Shown one piece after another: positions 44,016 to 52,931 of a DNA stretch of 58,709 nt. This DNA comes from CALMFQ01 sp964495595 (lineage in GTDB: Bacteria > Pseudomonadota > Gammaproteobacteria > Burkholderiales > SCOH01), in contig CAZBWH010000009.1 in the NCBI GenBank assembly GCA_964495595.1, positions 1 to 58,709 on the forward strand. Direction: 5' to 3'. The number at the start of each line of letters is the position of its first letter. The first letter of the stretch is position 1. The notes beneath the pieces are model-generated. The model saw nothing but the letters and a program-made list of their open reading frames with translations. It searched no databases and was not told where the DNA came from. The translations under genes and the position numbers were made by a program.

Positions 44016-44784
44016 ACCCATAATTCCCAAGGAGCAGCTCACTGCCTACCAGCGATGGGAAATGGCTGCCATCGATGATGACGATTCGCCCGGAATGCAC
44101 TCTGCCGATCCGGCCTTGCCCGATCCGATCGGCGCCGTATCATCATTGACGGAGCCTCTCGCCAGCGAGTCGGCTGGTGTGGCAGAGGGGGGGCTGGATG
44201 ACGATTCTCCTTCCAGTTTGCCTTATCCTACTGCCGAGGAAATGGAGGCGATTCACCAGCAAGCCTATCAGGATGCCTTCGGCGAAGGGCAAAAGGCGGG
44301 CTATGAACAGGGCTTCGAGCAAGGGCTTGGCGAGGGACGGCAACTGGCTCAGCAAGAGTTGCTGCGTCTGACCGGGCTGCTGGATGAGCTGGTGCAATCC
44401 CGCATCGATTTCGAGTCGCAGATGGCAGATTCCATCCTTGATCTTGCACTGGCGCTGGCCCAGCAGATGCTTCGTCAGGCTTTGCCGGTGCGGCGCGATC
44501 TGCTTGTCCCACTGATCCGTGAGGCGATGGCAGCAATGCCGCAAGCGGCTCAGCACCCTCGGATACTGGTCAATCCGGAGGACGGACGGTTATTGCGTGA
44601 ACTGATGGCGACCGACATGGCTCACGCAGGGATTCGGTTTGTCGATGATGCATCGGTAACGGAGGGTGGTTGCTTAATCGAATGCGGCTCTTCGGACATC
44701 GATGCCTCTGTTGAGTCCCGCTGGCAGCGGGTACTGCAGTCGCTTGGCCGCTCCGGTGATTGGCTGACAGGCGGACATGACTGA
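44005..44784 (+). CDS. fliH: Flagellar assembly protein FliH
   Basis: The 259-residue protein regulates the FliI ATPase and docks it to the C ring. The N-terminus is acidic and low complexity. The middle carries glycine-repeat segments of the GxxxG type common in FliH (FGEGQKAGYEQGFEQGLGEG). The C-terminal half (about 125-245) resembles the V-type ATPase E-subunit-like domain. I chose TTG at 44005 (MSNKPIIPKEQLTAYQRWEM; GAGACGAGGGTC upstream) over GTG at 43990. Either way it overlaps the fliG 3' end. Confidence 0.88.
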   Translation: MSNKPIIPKEQLTAYQRWEMAAIDDDDSPGMHSADPALPDPIGAVSSLTEPLASESAGVAEGGLDDDSPSSLPYPTAEEMEAIHQQAYQDAFGEGQKAGYEQGFEQGLGEGRQLAQQELLRLTGLLDELVQSRIDFESQMADSILDLALALAQQMLRQALPVRRDLLVPLIREAMAAMPQAAQHPRILVNPEDGRLLRELMATDMAHAGIRFVDDASVTEGGCLIECGSSDIDASVESRWQRVLQSLGRSGDWLTGGHD

Positions 44785-46183
44785 TTCGCTGACCCGCTGG
44801 CGCCAGTACGCCACCGATTGTGCCGCGATGGCCGCTGAAACCCGCCCCTGGATCGTTCGCGGCAAGCTGACCCGGGCGGCAGGCTTGGTGCTGGAGGCCG
44901 TAGGACTCAAATTGCCGGTAGGTAGCAGTTGTATGATCGTGATGCCTGGCGGGTATTCCGTCGAGGCAGAAGTGGTCGGTTTTTCCGGTGAGCGACTGTT
45001 TCTGATGCCATTGACCGACACCTATGGTCTGGAGCCCGGTGCAACGGTGATTCCGCTGGACTCGCTGGGACAAAGATTGCCCGAGTTCGGCAAGCCTTAC
45101 CTCGCGCCACGGCGCGCTGCAGACAAGGGCCGTCAGGTATTGGTGGGCGAAGGGATGCTGGGCCGGGTGGTGGATGGACTGGGACGGCCACTGGATCGCG
45201 GCGGGCCGCTGGATGCTCATGATCATGTTCCTCTGACCAGTCGGCCGTTTAATCCGATGGATCGTGCCCCTGTGCGCGAGGTGCTCGATGTCGGGGTGCG
45301 CGCCATCAATGCCTTGCTGACCGTTGGCCGGGGGCAGCGGTTGGGGTTGTTTGCTGGTTCCGGTGTTGGCAAGAGCGTCCTGCTCGGGATGATGGCACGA
45401 TACACCACGGCCGATATCGTGGTGGTCGGGCTGATCGGTGAGCGCGGCCGCGAAGTCAAGGATTTCATCGAAAACATCCTTGGCCCGGAAGGTCTGCGCC
45501 GTTCGGTGGTCGTGGCGGCGCCAGCCGATTCTTCTCCTTTGCTGCGATTGCATGGTGCGTCTTACTCGACGTCGATTGCCGAGTATTTCCGCAATCGAGG
45601 CTACAACGTCTTGTTGATCATGGACTCGCTGACCCGCTACGCGATGGCGCAGCGCGAGATCGCATTGGCGATCGGCGAGCCACCCGCCACCAAAGGGTAT
45701 CCACCTTCCGTTTTTGCCAAACTGCCGCAACTGGTCGAGCGGGCTGGTAATGGCAAGGAAGGCGGGGGGTCGATTACCGCATTCTATACGGTACTGACCG
45801 AAGGTGATGACCAGCAGGATCCGATTGCCGACAGCGCTCGCGCCATTCTCGATGGCCATTTCGTTCTGGCTCGCAGCCTGGCTGAGCAGGGCCATTACCC
45901 GGCGATTGACATCGAAGCGTCGATTTCACGTGTCATGACCGATTTGCTGACCGCGCAGGAATTTGACTCAATCCGCAAGTTCAAATACCTGTATTCCAGA
46001 TATCAGCGAAATCGGGATTTGATCAGCGTGGGGGCCTATGTTCGCGGGGGAGACCCGATTCTTGACAAGGCCGTCGCGTTTCACCCGCAAATGGAGCACT
46101 TTCTAGTGCAGACCATGCATGAAAGCCAGGATTACGCATCCAGCCGTGCCATGCTCGAAGCCCTGATGCAGACGATGGCGTAA
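44777..46183 (+). CDS. fliI: Flagellum-specific ATPase FliI
   Basis: The 468-residue ATPase energises flagellar type III export. Walker A is LFAGSGVGKSVLLGMMAR, Walker B is VLLIMDSLTRYAMAQREIAL. The conserved GEPPATKGYPPSVF motif of F1/V1-like export ATPases follows. It overlaps fliH by eight bases and is followed, after 58 bases, by fliJ. Confidence 0.96.
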   Translation: MTDSLTRWRQYATDCAAMAAETRPWIVRGKLTRAAGLVLEAVGLKLPVGSSCMIVMPGGYSVEAEVVGFSGERLFLMPLTDTYGLEPGATVIPLDSLGQRLPEFGKPYLAPRRAADKGRQVLVGEGMLGRVVDGLGRPLDRGGPLDAHDHVPLTSRPFNPMDRAPVREVLDVGVRAINALLTVGRGQRLGLFAGSGVGKSVLLGMMARYTTADIVVVGLIGERGREVKDFIENILGPEGLRRSVVVAAPADSSPLLRLHGASYSTSIAEYFRNRGYNVLLIMDSLTRYAMAQREIALAIGEPPATKGYPPSVFAKLPQLVERAGNGKEGGGSITAFYTVLTEGDDQQDPIADSARAILDGHFVLARSLAEQGHYPAIDIEASISRVMTDLLTAQEFDSIRKFKYLYSRYQRNRDLISVGAYVRGGDPILDKAVAFHPQMEHFLVQTMHESQDYASSRAMLEALMQTMA

Positions 46184-46241
46184 GCATGGCGTCCGTCTGC
46201 CTGATTGGCGTTGCTGACAAAGCGAAGGAGGGGGGACGTTA

Positions 46242-46700
46242 ATGGCTGCTGCATTCCGTTTCCAGTTCTTGCTGGAACAGACCCAGGAGAAAAGCGGGAA
46301 AGCCGCCCGGCTGATGGCCGAGGTCAAGGCCCAGTGGCAGGCTGCTCTCCAGAAGCAGGAGCAACTGCAACAGTTCATTAACGATTACCAGCAGCGTTTT
46401 CTTGCTGCGCAGGCTGGCGGGCTGTCGGTTTCCCAGTGGCGCGATTACCAGTTGTTCCTGGGCAAGCTGGATCGCGCGATGGTGCAGCAGGCAAACGATG
46501 TCACCCTGATTCAACAGCGATTCGAAACAGCACGCGATCAGTGGCTGGAGTTGCAAAAACAGGTCAAGGCATTACAGGCGCTGGCTGATCGCCAGGCGCA
46601 CAGCGATGCCGTCCGGATCGGCAAGCGCGAGCAAAAGGAGCTGGATGAATACGCCGCCAAGCTGATGGCAAGGCGCACGCAGGACGACGCAGACGAATGA
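46242..46700 (+). CDS. fliJ: Flagellar export chaperone FliJ
   Basis: The 152-residue protein is an extended coiled coil rich in Gln, Ala and Lys, as expected for FliJ, which sits in the centre of the FliI hexamer. FRFQFLLEQTQEKSGKAARL is the typical start. The ribosome site AAGGAGGGGGGACGTTA is strong. It is the last flagellar gene in the window; fliK, fliL and later genes must lie elsewhere. Confidence 0.9.
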   Translation: MAAAFRFQFLLEQTQEKSGKAARLMAEVKAQWQAALQKQEQLQQFINDYQQRFLAAQAGGLSVSQWRDYQLFLGKLDRAMVQQANDVTLIQQRFETARDQWLELQKQVKALQALADRQAHSDAVRIGKREQKELDEYAAKLMARRTQDDADE

Positions 46701-46781
46701 TGTTGCAGAGCGCATGGTTGTCATGTTGATCATGTACAATGCCAATATCATTTAATTTGACCCTTCCGGGTGGAGAGTTTA

Positions 46782-47699
46782 GTGCAGCACATTCTGGTAA
46801 CCGGCGGAGCCGGCTTTATCGGTTCGCATACGGTTGAGACTTTGCTGGCTGCCGGCTTGGCGGTCACGGTCCTGGATAATCTGTCGTCTGGTGCGAGGAA
46901 AAACCTGCCTGACGACTCTCGGCTCCAACTGATCGCAGCCGATATCTGCGATCAGTCTGCCGTGAACGCCGCCATGGTCGGTGTCGATGCTGTTTTGCAT
47001 CTGGCGGCGCAGGTCTCGGTACAGACTTCGATCGAGCATCCAGTCGAGTCTGCCAGGACGAATATCCAGGGATTTTTGCATGTGCTGGATTCTGCCCGCC
47101 AGGCTGGCGTCCGGCGTGTCGTCTACGCGTCCAGTGCGGCTGTGTACGGCGTACCGCAGCAACTGCCTGTCATGGAACAGGCGCCCGCATGCCCTCTGTC
47201 TCCTTACGGGCTTGAAAAATCGGTCAATGACCAATATGCGGCGCTATATCACGATCTCTACGGACTGTCTTGTCTCGGGCTACGTTACTTCAATGTCTAC
47301 GGCCCGCGCCAGGATCCAGGCTCACAATACGCGGGCGTGATCAGCAAGTTCAATGAGGCCGCCCGAAGCGGTTGCCGACTGAACATCTTTGGTGACGGTA
47401 TGCAGACGCGCGATTTCATCTATGTCGGTGACGTCGCGCGCGCCAATCTGGCTGCACTGACTGCTTCGTTGCAAGGTGTTTGCAATATTGGAACCGGCCA
47501 GAGTGTGACCTTGCTGCAGATGGTGCAGGCTTTGCGTGACGTGACGGGCTGCCCATTGCCGGTTGATCACCATCCTGCCCGAGCGGGTGACATTCGTGAT
47601 TCATGCGCAATGGTGGCGCGAATGCGCCATCAGCTTGGCTTTGAAGCCAAGGTGCCTCTGGTCGACGGACTGGCGCAACTCTGGGCCTCCCTGACCTGA
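46782..47699 (+). CDS. NAD-dependent nucleotide-sugar epimerase (extended SDR)
   Basis: The 305-residue protein has the NAD-binding motif VTGGAGFIGSHTVETLL, the Ser of SSAAVYG (about 119) and the YxxxK pair in YGLEKSVNDQY. RYFNVYGPRQDPGSQYAGVI and FGDGMQTRDFIYVGDVARAN are typical of UDP-hexose 4-epimerases such as GalE, WbpP and TviC. I chose GTG at 46782 with GGAGAG six bases upstream; a GTG at 46770 would add four residues. It opens a block of sugar genes. Next to a TviB-like dehydrogenase it could interconvert UDP-GlcNAc(A) and UDP-GalNAc(A). Confidence 0.85.
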   Translation: MQHILVTGGAGFIGSHTVETLLAAGLAVTVLDNLSSGARKNLPDDSRLQLIAADICDQSAVNAAMVGVDAVLHLAAQVSVQTSIEHPVESARTNIQGFLHVLDSARQAGVRRVVYASSAAVYGVPQQLPVMEQAPACPLSPYGLEKSVNDQYAALYHDLYGLSCLGLRYFNVYGPRQDPGSQYAGVISKFNEAARSGCRLNIFGDGMQTRDFIYVGDVARANLAALTASLQGVCNIGTGQSVTLLQMVQALRDVTGCPLPVDHHPARAGDIRDSCAMVARMRHQLGFEAKVPLVDGLAQLWASLT

Positions 47700-47739
47700 C
47701 AGCCGTACTTCTCATTTCTGGTTAAAGTGGTGACAACAA

Positions 47740-48846
47740 ATGGCAAAAGCCTTGATTCATCTGGTTGGTGGCGCTCGCCCGAATTTCATGAAATTGGCTC
47801 CGATCGTTCGCGCCCTGCAGGCTCGTGCAGATCGCTTCGAATTTCGCGTGGTTCACACTGGCCAGCATTACGATCGCGAAATGAGCGATGTTTTTTTTGA
47901 AGAGCTGGGTATTCCCAACCCCCATTTCTACCTCGATGCCGGCGGCGGTTCGCACGCCCAGCAGACCGCCAAGATCATGGTCGCGTACGAGAAGCTCTGT
48001 CTGGAGGAAAAGCCGGATCTGTCGCTAGTGGTCGGCGATGTGAATTCGACGATCGCCTGTTCCCTGGTAGCCAAGAAGCTGGGCGTGGCAGTGGCGCACG
48101 TTGAAGCAGGATTGCGCAGCGGAGACAGGAGTATGCCGGAGGAAATCAACCGGCTGGCGACGGATGCCATTTCCGATTATTTCTTCGTTACTGAAGAAAG
48201 CGGCGAGCAGAATCTGTTACGCGAAGGGCAGCCTGCCGAGCGGGTGCATTTTGTCGGCCATGTGATGATCGACAATCTGTTCTACCAGATTGAACAATTG
48301 AAAACGGCCAAGGTAGCCGAATTCCAGTCGGCGGCGATCAAGGCGAAATTTCCGCGTTATGGCGTGGTTACGCTACATCGTCCGTCCAATGTCGATTCGG
48401 AAGATACCTTGGCGCCGCTGGTTGCTGCGTTGAAGGACATTGCCGCCGATCTGCCGCTGATTTTTCCGGTGCATCCGCGTACACGTGGCAATATCGAGAA
48501 GTTCGGTATCGATCTGGGACCGAATATCGTTACCACGCCGCCGATGTCGTACATGGACTTCCTCAACGTGTGGCGCGATGCTGCGATCGTATTGACCGAT
48601 AGCGGCGGCCTGCAGGAAGAAACAACCGGCCTTGGCGTGCCGTGCCTGACGCTGCGTGAGAATACCGAGCGCCCGGTAACCTTGACCGACGGCACCAATA
48701 CTCTGGTCGGTACCAATCCGCAGGCGATTGTCGCTGAGGCACGCAAGGTTTTGCGTGGCGAGGGTAAAGCCGGACGGCAGCCGAAATTCTGGGATGGCAA
48801 GGCCGCCGAGCGTATTGTTGCGATTCTTGATCGCACGGTCGCGTAA
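47740..48846 (+). CDS. wecB: UDP-N-acetylglucosamine 2-epimerase (non-hydrolysing)
   Basis: The 368-residue enzyme converts UDP-GlcNAc to UDP-ManNAc. It opens with HLVGGARPNFMKLAPIVRAL and contains HVEAGLRSGDRSMPEEINR, the family's catalytic acidic/His segment. LTDSGGLQEETTGLGVPCLT is the UDP-binding motif. The length is standard. It provides ManNAc for enterobacterial-common-antigen-like, capsule or O-antigen synthesis. Confidence 0.95.
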   Translation: MAKALIHLVGGARPNFMKLAPIVRALQARADRFEFRVVHTGQHYDREMSDVFFEELGIPNPHFYLDAGGGSHAQQTAKIMVAYEKLCLEEKPDLSLVVGDVNSTIACSLVAKKLGVAVAHVEAGLRSGDRSMPEEINRLATDAISDYFFVTEESGEQNLLREGQPAERVHFVGHVMIDNLFYQIEQLKTAKVAEFQSAAIKAKFPRYGVVTLHRPSNVDSEDTLAPLVAALKDIAADLPLIFPVHPRTRGNIEKFGIDLGPNIVTTPPMSYMDFLNVWRDAAIVLTDSGGLQEETTGLGVPCLTLRENTERPVTLTDGTNTLVGTNPQAIVAEARKVLRGEGKAGRQPKFWDGKAAERIVAILDRTVA

Positions 48847-48878
48847 TTAAAGAGTTAGTTGATTGAATTGGAAAGAAA

Positions 48879-50159
48879 ATGACTGTTATCGCCGTAGTAG
48901 GTCTGGGTTATGTAGGATTGCCGCTGGCAGTGGAATTCGGCAAGAAATTCAAAACTATCGGTTTTGATTTGTCCGAAGCCAAGATTGATGCCTATCGGAA
49001 ACATATCGATCCGACCGGCGAAGTGCCGACCGAAGAACTGCAGGCATCGACCATGCTGGAGCCGACCACCGACGCCGCCCGTCTGGGCGAGGCCGACTTC
49101 ATTGTGGTAGCGGTGCCAACACCGGTGGATGATGCGCATCAGCCGGATTTCTCGCCGCTGGTTTCCGCCAGTCGCAGCGTGGGCCAGAACATGAAAAAAG
49201 GCGCCATCGTCGTTTACGAATCGACCGTTTATCCGGGGGCGACCGAAGAAGAATGCGTGCCGGTGCTGGAGAAGTTTTCCGGCCTGAAATGGGGTGTCGA
49301 TTTCAACGTCGGTTATTCGCCGGAGCGTATCAATCCCGGTGACAAGGAGCACACCCTGACCCGCATCGTCAAAGTGGTCTCGGGCGATACGCCGGAAACA
49401 CTGGCCAAGGTAGCCGAGGTGTATGGCGCGGTGATTTCCGCTGGCGTCTACAAGGCGTCCAGCATCAAGGTGGCAGAGGCCGCCAAGGTGATCGAAAACA
49501 CCCAGCGCGACCTGAACATTGCGCTGATGAATGAACTGGCGCTGATTTTCGAAAAAATCGGCATTGATACGCTGGAGGTGCTGCAGGCTGCCGGCACCAA
49601 GTGGAACTTCCTGCCGTTCCGTCCGGGCTTGGTCGGTGGCCACTGTATTGGCGTCGATCCGTACTATCTGACGCACAAGGCCGACAAGCTGGGTTATCAC
49701 CCGCAGGTGATCCTTGCCGGCCGCCGCATCAATGACGGCATGGGCAAGTTCATTGCCGAACAGACGGTGAAAAACCTGATCAAGAGCGGCAGCCAGGTCC
49801 TTGGCGCCAAGGTGATCGTATTCGGTCTGACCTTCAAGGAAAACTGCCCGGATTTGCGTAACTCCAAGGTGGTCGACGTGATCAGCGAACTGAAAGCCTA
49901 CGGCGTGGATGTCATCGTGCACGATCCGGTGCCGGAAGCCGCCGAAGCCGAACACGAATACGGCCTGAGCCTGACCGCATGGAACGACCTGCCGCAGGCG
50001 GAAGCATTGGTGATGGCTGTTGCGCACAACGAATTCAAGCAGCGCCCGCTGACTGACTTCCTGTCGAAGGTGAAACCTGGCGGCGTGTTCGTCGACGTCA
50101 AATGCCAGATGGACCCGGCGGCGTTGCGTGAGGCTGGCTTGCGCGTCTGGCGCCTGTAA
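48879..50159 (+). CDS. tviB: UDP-N-acetyl-hexosamine 6-dehydrogenase (TviB/WbpO type)
   Basis: The 426-residue enzyme oxidises the C6 hydroxyl of a UDP-HexNAc to a carboxylate with two NAD+. The NAD motif is VVGLGYVGLPLAVEFGKKF. The catalytic Cys is in PGLVGGHCIGVDPYYLTHK; GYSPERINPGDKEH and AEAAKVIENTQRDLNIALMN are characteristic. The sequence recalls TviB of the Vi antigen (UDP-GlcNAc or UDP-GalNAc dehydrogenase) more than the WecC or UDP-glucose enzymes. That choice is from memory of TviB motifs and should be treated as likely. Confidence 0.88.
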   Translation: MTVIAVVGLGYVGLPLAVEFGKKFKTIGFDLSEAKIDAYRKHIDPTGEVPTEELQASTMLEPTTDAARLGEADFIVVAVPTPVDDAHQPDFSPLVSASRSVGQNMKKGAIVVYESTVYPGATEEECVPVLEKFSGLKWGVDFNVGYSPERINPGDKEHTLTRIVKVVSGDTPETLAKVAEVYGAVISAGVYKASSIKVAEAAKVIENTQRDLNIALMNELALIFEKIGIDTLEVLQAAGTKWNFLPFRPGLVGGHCIGVDPYYLTHKADKLGYHPQVILAGRRINDGMGKFIAEQTVKNLIKSGSQVLGAKVIVFGLTFKENCPDLRNSKVVDVISELKAYGVDVIVHDPVPEAAEAEHEYGLSLTAWNDLPQAEALVMAVAHNEFKQRPLTDFLSKVKPGGVFVDVKCQMDPAALREAGLRVWRL

Positions 50160-50174
50160 TACAAGGTAACAATC

Positions 50175-51584
50175 ATGCGTCTGCTTCCAGTCATCCTGTC
50201 GGGCGGCTCCGGCACTCGGCTTTGGCCAATGTCGCGTGCCGCGCTGCCGAAGCAGTTCCTGCCGCTGGTGTCGCAGGATTCTATGCTGCAGGACACAATC
50301 AGGCGGCTTGACGGTATTGCCGGGCTGGAGCAGCCGCTGGTTGTCTGCAACGAGGAGCATCGTTTCCTGGTTGCCGAGCAGTTGCGGCAGATTAACCGGC
50401 CTGCCGGCGCCATCCTGCTCGAGCCGGTCGGACGTAACACCGCACCGGCGGTGGCGCTGGCGGCAATCACTGCCTTGCGTCAGCACGACGATGCGGTGCT
50501 GCTGGTGCTGCCTGCTGATCACGTGATCAACGACGTGGCCGTTTTCCATGCCGCGCTGGCCAAGGCGCGTGAGGCGGCGGAACAGGGTGCGCTGGTGACG
50601 TTTGGAATCCGGCCCGATTGCGCCCATACCGGTTACGGCTATATCAAGCGCAGCGCCTGCAGCAATGGAATTGCCGCGGTCGAGCGCTTTGTCGAGAAAC
50701 CCGATGTGCAGACCGCCGCCGGCTTTGTTGCCAGCGGCGATTACCTGTGGAACAGCGGCATGTTCGTGTTCCGGGCCAGTGTTTACCTGGCTGAGCTGGA
50801 ACGTCTGCAGCCGGCCATGGTGGCGGCTTGTCGTGCTGCTCTGGATTCTGCACAGAGCGACCTGGATTTCACCCGCCTGGATAAGGCTGCATTTGCCGCC
50901 TGCCCTTCGGATTCGATCGATTACGCGGTGATGGAGCACACACCCAACGCCAAAGTCGTCGACGGTGATTTTGGCTGGAGCGACGTGGGCTCGTGGAGCG
51001 CGTTATGGGATGTCGGCCACAAGGATGACGCCGGTAACGTCTGCAACGGCGATGTGCTGCTGGATGGCGTAGCGAACAGCTACGTCCGCGCCGACAGCCG
51101 CATGGTGGCGGTTCTCGGATTGTCGGATGTGGTGGTGGTGGAAACCGCAGATGCGGTGATGGTGGCGCACAAGGACAAGGTGCAGGACGTCAAGAATGTC
51201 GTCAGCCGCTTGAACCAGTCTGGCCGTAGCGAGAGTACATTCCATCGGCGCGTCTATCGTCCCTGGGGCAGTTACGAAGGGGTCGATGCCGGCGGGCGTT
51301 TCCAGGTCAAACGCATTTCGGTCAAGCCGGGGGCAAAGTTGTCGCTGCAGATGCACCATCACCGCGCCGAACACTGGGTGGTGGTCAGCGGCACCGCCAG
51401 GGTGGTGTGCGACGATCGCGAGTTTCTGCTGACGGAGAACCAGTCGACCTATATCCCGCTCGGCTCGGTACACCGGCTGGAAAACCCCGGCATCATGCCG
51501 CTCGATATCATCGAGGTTCAATCCGGCGCCTATCTGGGTGAGGACGATATTGTTCGATATCAGGATGATTACAAGCGAAGCTGA
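50175..51584 (+). CDS. manC: Mannose-1-phosphate guanylyltransferase / mannose-6-phosphate isomerase
   Basis: The 469-residue type II PMI-GMP makes GDP-mannose. The N-terminal nucleotidyltransferase domain has VILSGGSGTRLWPMSRAALP and KQFLPLV. VVDGDFGWSDVGSWSALWD is the GMP signature. The C-terminal cupin-like isomerase domain has VKPGAKLSLQMHHHRAEHW. It begins 16 bases after the dehydrogenase gene. GDP-mannose feeds O-antigen or exopolysaccharide synthesis. Confidence 0.95.
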   Translation: MRLLPVILSGGSGTRLWPMSRAALPKQFLPLVSQDSMLQDTIRRLDGIAGLEQPLVVCNEEHRFLVAEQLRQINRPAGAILLEPVGRNTAPAVALAAITALRQHDDAVLLVLPADHVINDVAVFHAALAKAREAAEQGALVTFGIRPDCAHTGYGYIKRSACSNGIAAVERFVEKPDVQTAAGFVASGDYLWNSGMFVFRASVYLAELERLQPAMVAACRAALDSAQSDLDFTRLDKAAFAACPSDSIDYAVMEHTPNAKVVDGDFGWSDVGSWSALWDVGHKDDAGNVCNGDVLLDGVANSYVRADSRMVAVLGLSDVVVVETADAVMVAHKDKVQDVKNVVSRLNQSGRSESTFHRRVYRPWGSYEGVDAGGRFQVKRISVKPGAKLSLQMHHHRAEHWVVVSGTARVVCDDREFLLTENQSTYIPLGSVHRLENPGIMPLDIIEVQSGAYLGEDDIVRYQDDYKRS

Positions 51585-51643
51585 GCGGGCGACTGAAATA
51601 CGGTAAACTAGGCCTTTTTTCGCTTGCTTTTGGAGAGTGCAAC

Positions 51644-52567
51644 ATGTCGATGGCGGATCGCGACGGACTGATTTGGTATGACGGCAAGATGGTTCCCTGG
51701 CGTGAGGCAACCACCCACGTCCTGACCCACACCTTGCATTACGGCATGGGCGTATTCGAAGGGGTACGCGCCTACAAGACTGCCAACGGACCGGCTATTT
51801 TCCGCTTACAGGATCATACCGACCGTCTGTTCCGCTCGGCGCACATTCTCGGCATGAAAATGCCGTTTGCCAAAGACCAGCTCAACCAGGCCCAGCTTGA
51901 CGTGGTACGTGAAAACAAGCTGGAAAGCGGGTATTTGCGGCCCATGTGTTTTTATGGGCCGGAGGCCATGGGAATTTCGGCCAAGATTCTCTCTACCCAC
52001 GCAATCGTTGCCGCCTGGCCGTGGGGAACCTATCTGGGCCCTGAAGCGCTGGAGAAAGGCATCCGCGTCAAGACATCATCGTTTACCCGCCATCATGTCA
52101 ACATTACCATGTGCAAGGCGAAAGCCAACGGTAACTACATGAACTCGATCCTGGCCAACCGCGAAGCGGAGCAGGATGGCTATGATGAGGCACTGTTACT
52201 GGACGTGGACGGTTTTGTGGCCGAAGGTTCCGGTGAAAATGTTTTCATCATCCGCAAGGGCAAAATCTATACGCCGGATCTCACCTCTGCTCTGGAAGGC
52301 ATTACCCGCGACACCATCATTTCCCTGGCTGCCGAGCTGGGTGTCGAGCTGATCGAAAAACGCATTACCCGCGATGAAGTGTATTCGGCCGACGAAGCAT
52401 TCTTCACCGGCACGGCAGCCGAAGTGACGCCGATCCGCGAACTGGATAACCGGCAGATTGGAGAAGGCCAGCGTGGCCCGATCACCTCTCAGCTGCAGCA
52501 GATGTACTTCGATTGTGTAACAGGCAAATCGGAAAAGCATGCCGATTGGCTGACTTTGGTCAAGTGA
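51644..52567 (+). CDS. ilvE: Branched-chain amino acid aminotransferase
   Basis: The 307-residue class IV PLP aminotransferase transfers the amino group to branched-chain 2-oxoacids. The PLP lysine is K160 (MCKAKANGNYMNSILANREA). HYGMGVFEGVRAY is the N-terminal active-site motif. VAEGSGENVFIIR and FFTGTAAEVTPIRELDNRQI complete the pattern. The ribosome site GGAGAGTGCAAC precedes the ATG. A small zinc-finger gene follows two bases after the stop. Confidence 0.95.
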   Translation: MSMADRDGLIWYDGKMVPWREATTHVLTHTLHYGMGVFEGVRAYKTANGPAIFRLQDHTDRLFRSAHILGMKMPFAKDQLNQAQLDVVRENKLESGYLRPMCFYGPEAMGISAKILSTHAIVAAWPWGTYLGPEALEKGIRVKTSSFTRHHVNITMCKAKANGNYMNSILANREAEQDGYDEALLLDVDGFVAEGSGENVFIIRKGKIYTPDLTSALEGITRDTIISLAAELGVELIEKRITRDEVYSADEAFFTGTAAEVTPIRELDNRQIGEGQRGPITSQLQQMYFDCVTGKSEKHADWLTLVK

Positions 52568-52568
52568 G

Positions 52569-52778
52569 ATGAGCATGAGTACGCAACTGAAAGAGAATTC
52601 TGCCCGTGTAGTCGAGGTTACGGCAAAGGATTTGCCGCTGCATTGCCCGATGCCGGATATGGTGAAATGGAATTCGCACCCCCGCGTGTTTTTGCCAGTG
52701 CATAAGACGGGTGAAGCTTTGTGTCCCTATTGTGGCACCCTGTACAAGTTGAACGGACCGGTCGGCCACGGCCACTGA
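52569..52778 (+). CDS. Small zinc-finger (CHCC) domain protein
   Basis: The 69-residue protein carries Cys/His zinc ligands in LHCPMPDMVKWNSHPRVF and GEALCPYCGTLYKL. This is the zf-CHCC domain, related to the small NDUFS6-like complex I subunit. It starts two bases after the ilvE stop and so depends on ilvE transcription. An internal Met at residue 3 is an alternative start. Its role is unknown. Confidence 0.85.
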   Translation: MSMSTQLKENSARVVEVTAKDLPLHCPMPDMVKWNSHPRVFLPVHKTGEALCPYCGTLYKLNGPVGHGH

Positions 52779-52792
52779 TTCATCTCTCTCCT

Positions 52793-52837
52793 GCTGTGCT
52801 GTCCGTACCGGATTTCTCCTGACACCGGCAGCACAGC
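52793..52837. other. Hairpin between the zinc-finger gene and dnaB
   Basis: GCTGTGCTG (52793-52801) pairs with CAGCACAGC (52829-52837), with a partial inner stem (CCG/CGG). It begins 15 bases after the zinc-finger stop. There is no T tract, so it may be a weak terminator. Confidence 0.45.
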
Positions 52838-52931
52838 GGCTGCTGCGACCCCGCTTGCTTGCCGGTGATCGCAAACCTATACCGCCTGAACTCCCTATCC
52901 ATCTGCCAAGTCATTATTCGGGTAAGGCTGC

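Noticed and set aside
48855..50939. 694-codon minus-strand frame opposite tviB and manC
   Set aside because: Shadow frame spanning two well-supported genes; composition is typical of antisense of biased codons.
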